A DNA stretch of 64,000 nucleotides from an uncultured Gammaproteobacteria bacterium (GTDB lineage Bacteria > Pseudomonadota > Gammaproteobacteria > Nitrosococcales > Methylophagaceae): the NCBI GenBank assembly GCA_905181885.1, contig CAJIZI010000001.1, positions 637,765-701,764 of the forward strand. Direction: 5' to 3'. The notes under the pieces are model-generated. The model had not been told where the DNA came from. It did not search any database and saw only the letters and a program-made list of their open reading frames with translations. The position numbers and the translations under genes are program-made. Positions 63,499-64,000 of the stretch are shown one piece after another. Numbering within the stretch: position 1 is the stretch's first letter; each line of letters opens with the position of its first letter.

Positions 63499-63570
63499 TA
63501 AAACTAGTGAACCTTATTAGCAAGAGTGTCATTCTCCATGACAAAGTTACGGCTGGCAACTATCTAATAA

Positions 63571-64000
63571 TCAATCTGCTATTTCAAGGTAAGTTTCATG
63601 GAGTAGTCTGATGGAGTTTTCTAGCTTCTGAATACCAGTATTATTGGATATTACATCATCGGCCATGGCTAATAGTTGTAAGCGGCTAGACTGTTGATGA
63701 ATCATACAATTGGCTAATTTTGGCGCAAGATGGTCTCTTTCACATAGACGGGCAAGCTGATTTTTTTCTGTAATATCAATCATAAGGATGCGATCAATAG
63801 CAGCATCCATATTAGTTTCAATCAGCAGTGGAACTGCTAAAATGCAATAGGCAGACTTAACTTTCTGGCTACGCTCAATAAGTTCTTGGCGTATGGAGGG
63901 GTGTAGGATTGCTTCTAGTTTTTGTTTAGCTACATGGTCAGAAAAAATCAATTGGCGTAGTTTAGAACGATCAAGCTGTTGGTTTTTCGATAGAAACTCT
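63571..64000 (-). CDS. coaE: Dephospho-CoA kinase, C-terminal part (truncated by window edge)
   Basis: Last step of coenzyme A synthesis. The frame is open to the window end, so the P-loop N-terminus is outside. Visible are EFLSKNQQLDRSKLRQLIFS (near the edge), LEAILHPSIRQELI, AVPLLIETNMDAAIDRILMI (the conserved PLL-E segment), MADDVISNNTG and LHETYLEIAD at the end. The apparent start at 63951 is a Leu codon inside the gene. Confidence 0.94.
   Translation of the reverse strand, partial: EFLSKNQQLDRSKLRQLIFSDHVAKQKLEAILHPSIRQELIERSQKVKSAYCILAVPLLIETNMDAAIDRILMIDITEKNQLARLCERDHLAPKLANCMIHQQSSRLQLLAMADDVISNNTGIQKLENSIRLLHETYLEIAD

Overview
The window is a continuous, gene-dense chromosomal segment of a gammaproteobacterium with an AT-rich genome (about 40% GC by eye). 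Gene orders typical of Gammaproteobacteria are visible: gloB/yafS/rnhA/dnaQ, crcB-serS, uvrA/MFS/ssb, sspA-sspB next to petABC, and coaE-zapD-yacG. A four-gene tetrahydromethanopterin (H4MPT) module (mtdA, beta-RFAP synthase, mtdB, ATP-grasp) identifies it as a C1-metabolising bacterium. A marine methylotroph of the Methylophaga/Piscirickettsiaceae type is the best guess, but this is inference. I found no prophage, insertion sequence, CRISPR array, tRNA or rRNA.

Layout. 1-5.1 kb: a truncated DUF2797 gene, pyrD, an MscS channel, then gloB divergent from yafS-rnhA-dnaQ. 5.1-9.0 kb: the heat-shock block grpE-dnaK-dnaJ, with two very good sigma-32 promoters and a perfect terminator hairpin between dnaK and dnaJ. 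9.0-13.1 kb: dapB, with mrcB and a TPR lipoprotein convergent to it. 13.1-20.8 kb: a central carbon block, thioredoxin-like gene-tkt-gap-pgk-pyk-fba. 20.8-25.5 kb: crcB, serS, a site-2 protease homologue, trpS, rluB. 25.5-28.8 kb (minus): ispB, a 2Fe-2S ferredoxin-like gene, hpnD, a small lipoprotein and a YciK-like SDR. 28.9-31.9 kb: rplU-rpmA-obgE-proB. 31.9-33.5 kb (minus): a broken MFS gene and rpsT. 33.6-41.4 kb: xth-ampG, ssb and a YajR-like transporter (minus), uvrA and a CYTH gene. 41.4-48.0 kb: apbE and gshB (minus), then glyQ-glyS-gmhB-plsC. 48.2-52.2 kb (minus): the H4MPT cassette. 52.4-64 kb: gltX; sspB, sspA and petCBA (minus); a fmdB-like gene, DUF502, aspS, a zinc-finger gene, mutT-like, nadA; then yacG, zapD and a truncated coaE (minus).

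How the genes work together. The H4MPT cassette makes the early intermediate of the C1 carrier (beta-RFAP synthase) and oxidises methylene-H4MPT (MtdB; MtdA for the NADP branch). The tkt/gap/pgk/pyk/fba block handles the sugar phosphates made from assimilated C1 units. The petABC bc1 complex is the respiratory electron carrier seen here. The rest is housekeeping: translation, proteostasis, envelope and DNA repair.

The most unusual property is a set of single-base indels in otherwise intact, conserved genes: rnhA (one), dapB (three), the TPR lipoprotein (one), the MFS gene (one), sspB (one), and probably the 5' end of sspA (one). Seven of the eight are +1 insertions and four lie between 9.37 and 9.90 kb. 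Catalytic motifs survive in rnhA, the conserved DapB motifs survive across its three shifts, and the corrected frames give natural protein ends. Consensus-sequence error is the most likely cause, with very recent gene decay as the alternative. Apart from the indels, the most interesting candidates are the H4MPT cassette with its unassigned ATP-grasp protein and a 13-bp hairpin directly in front of the petABC start codon.
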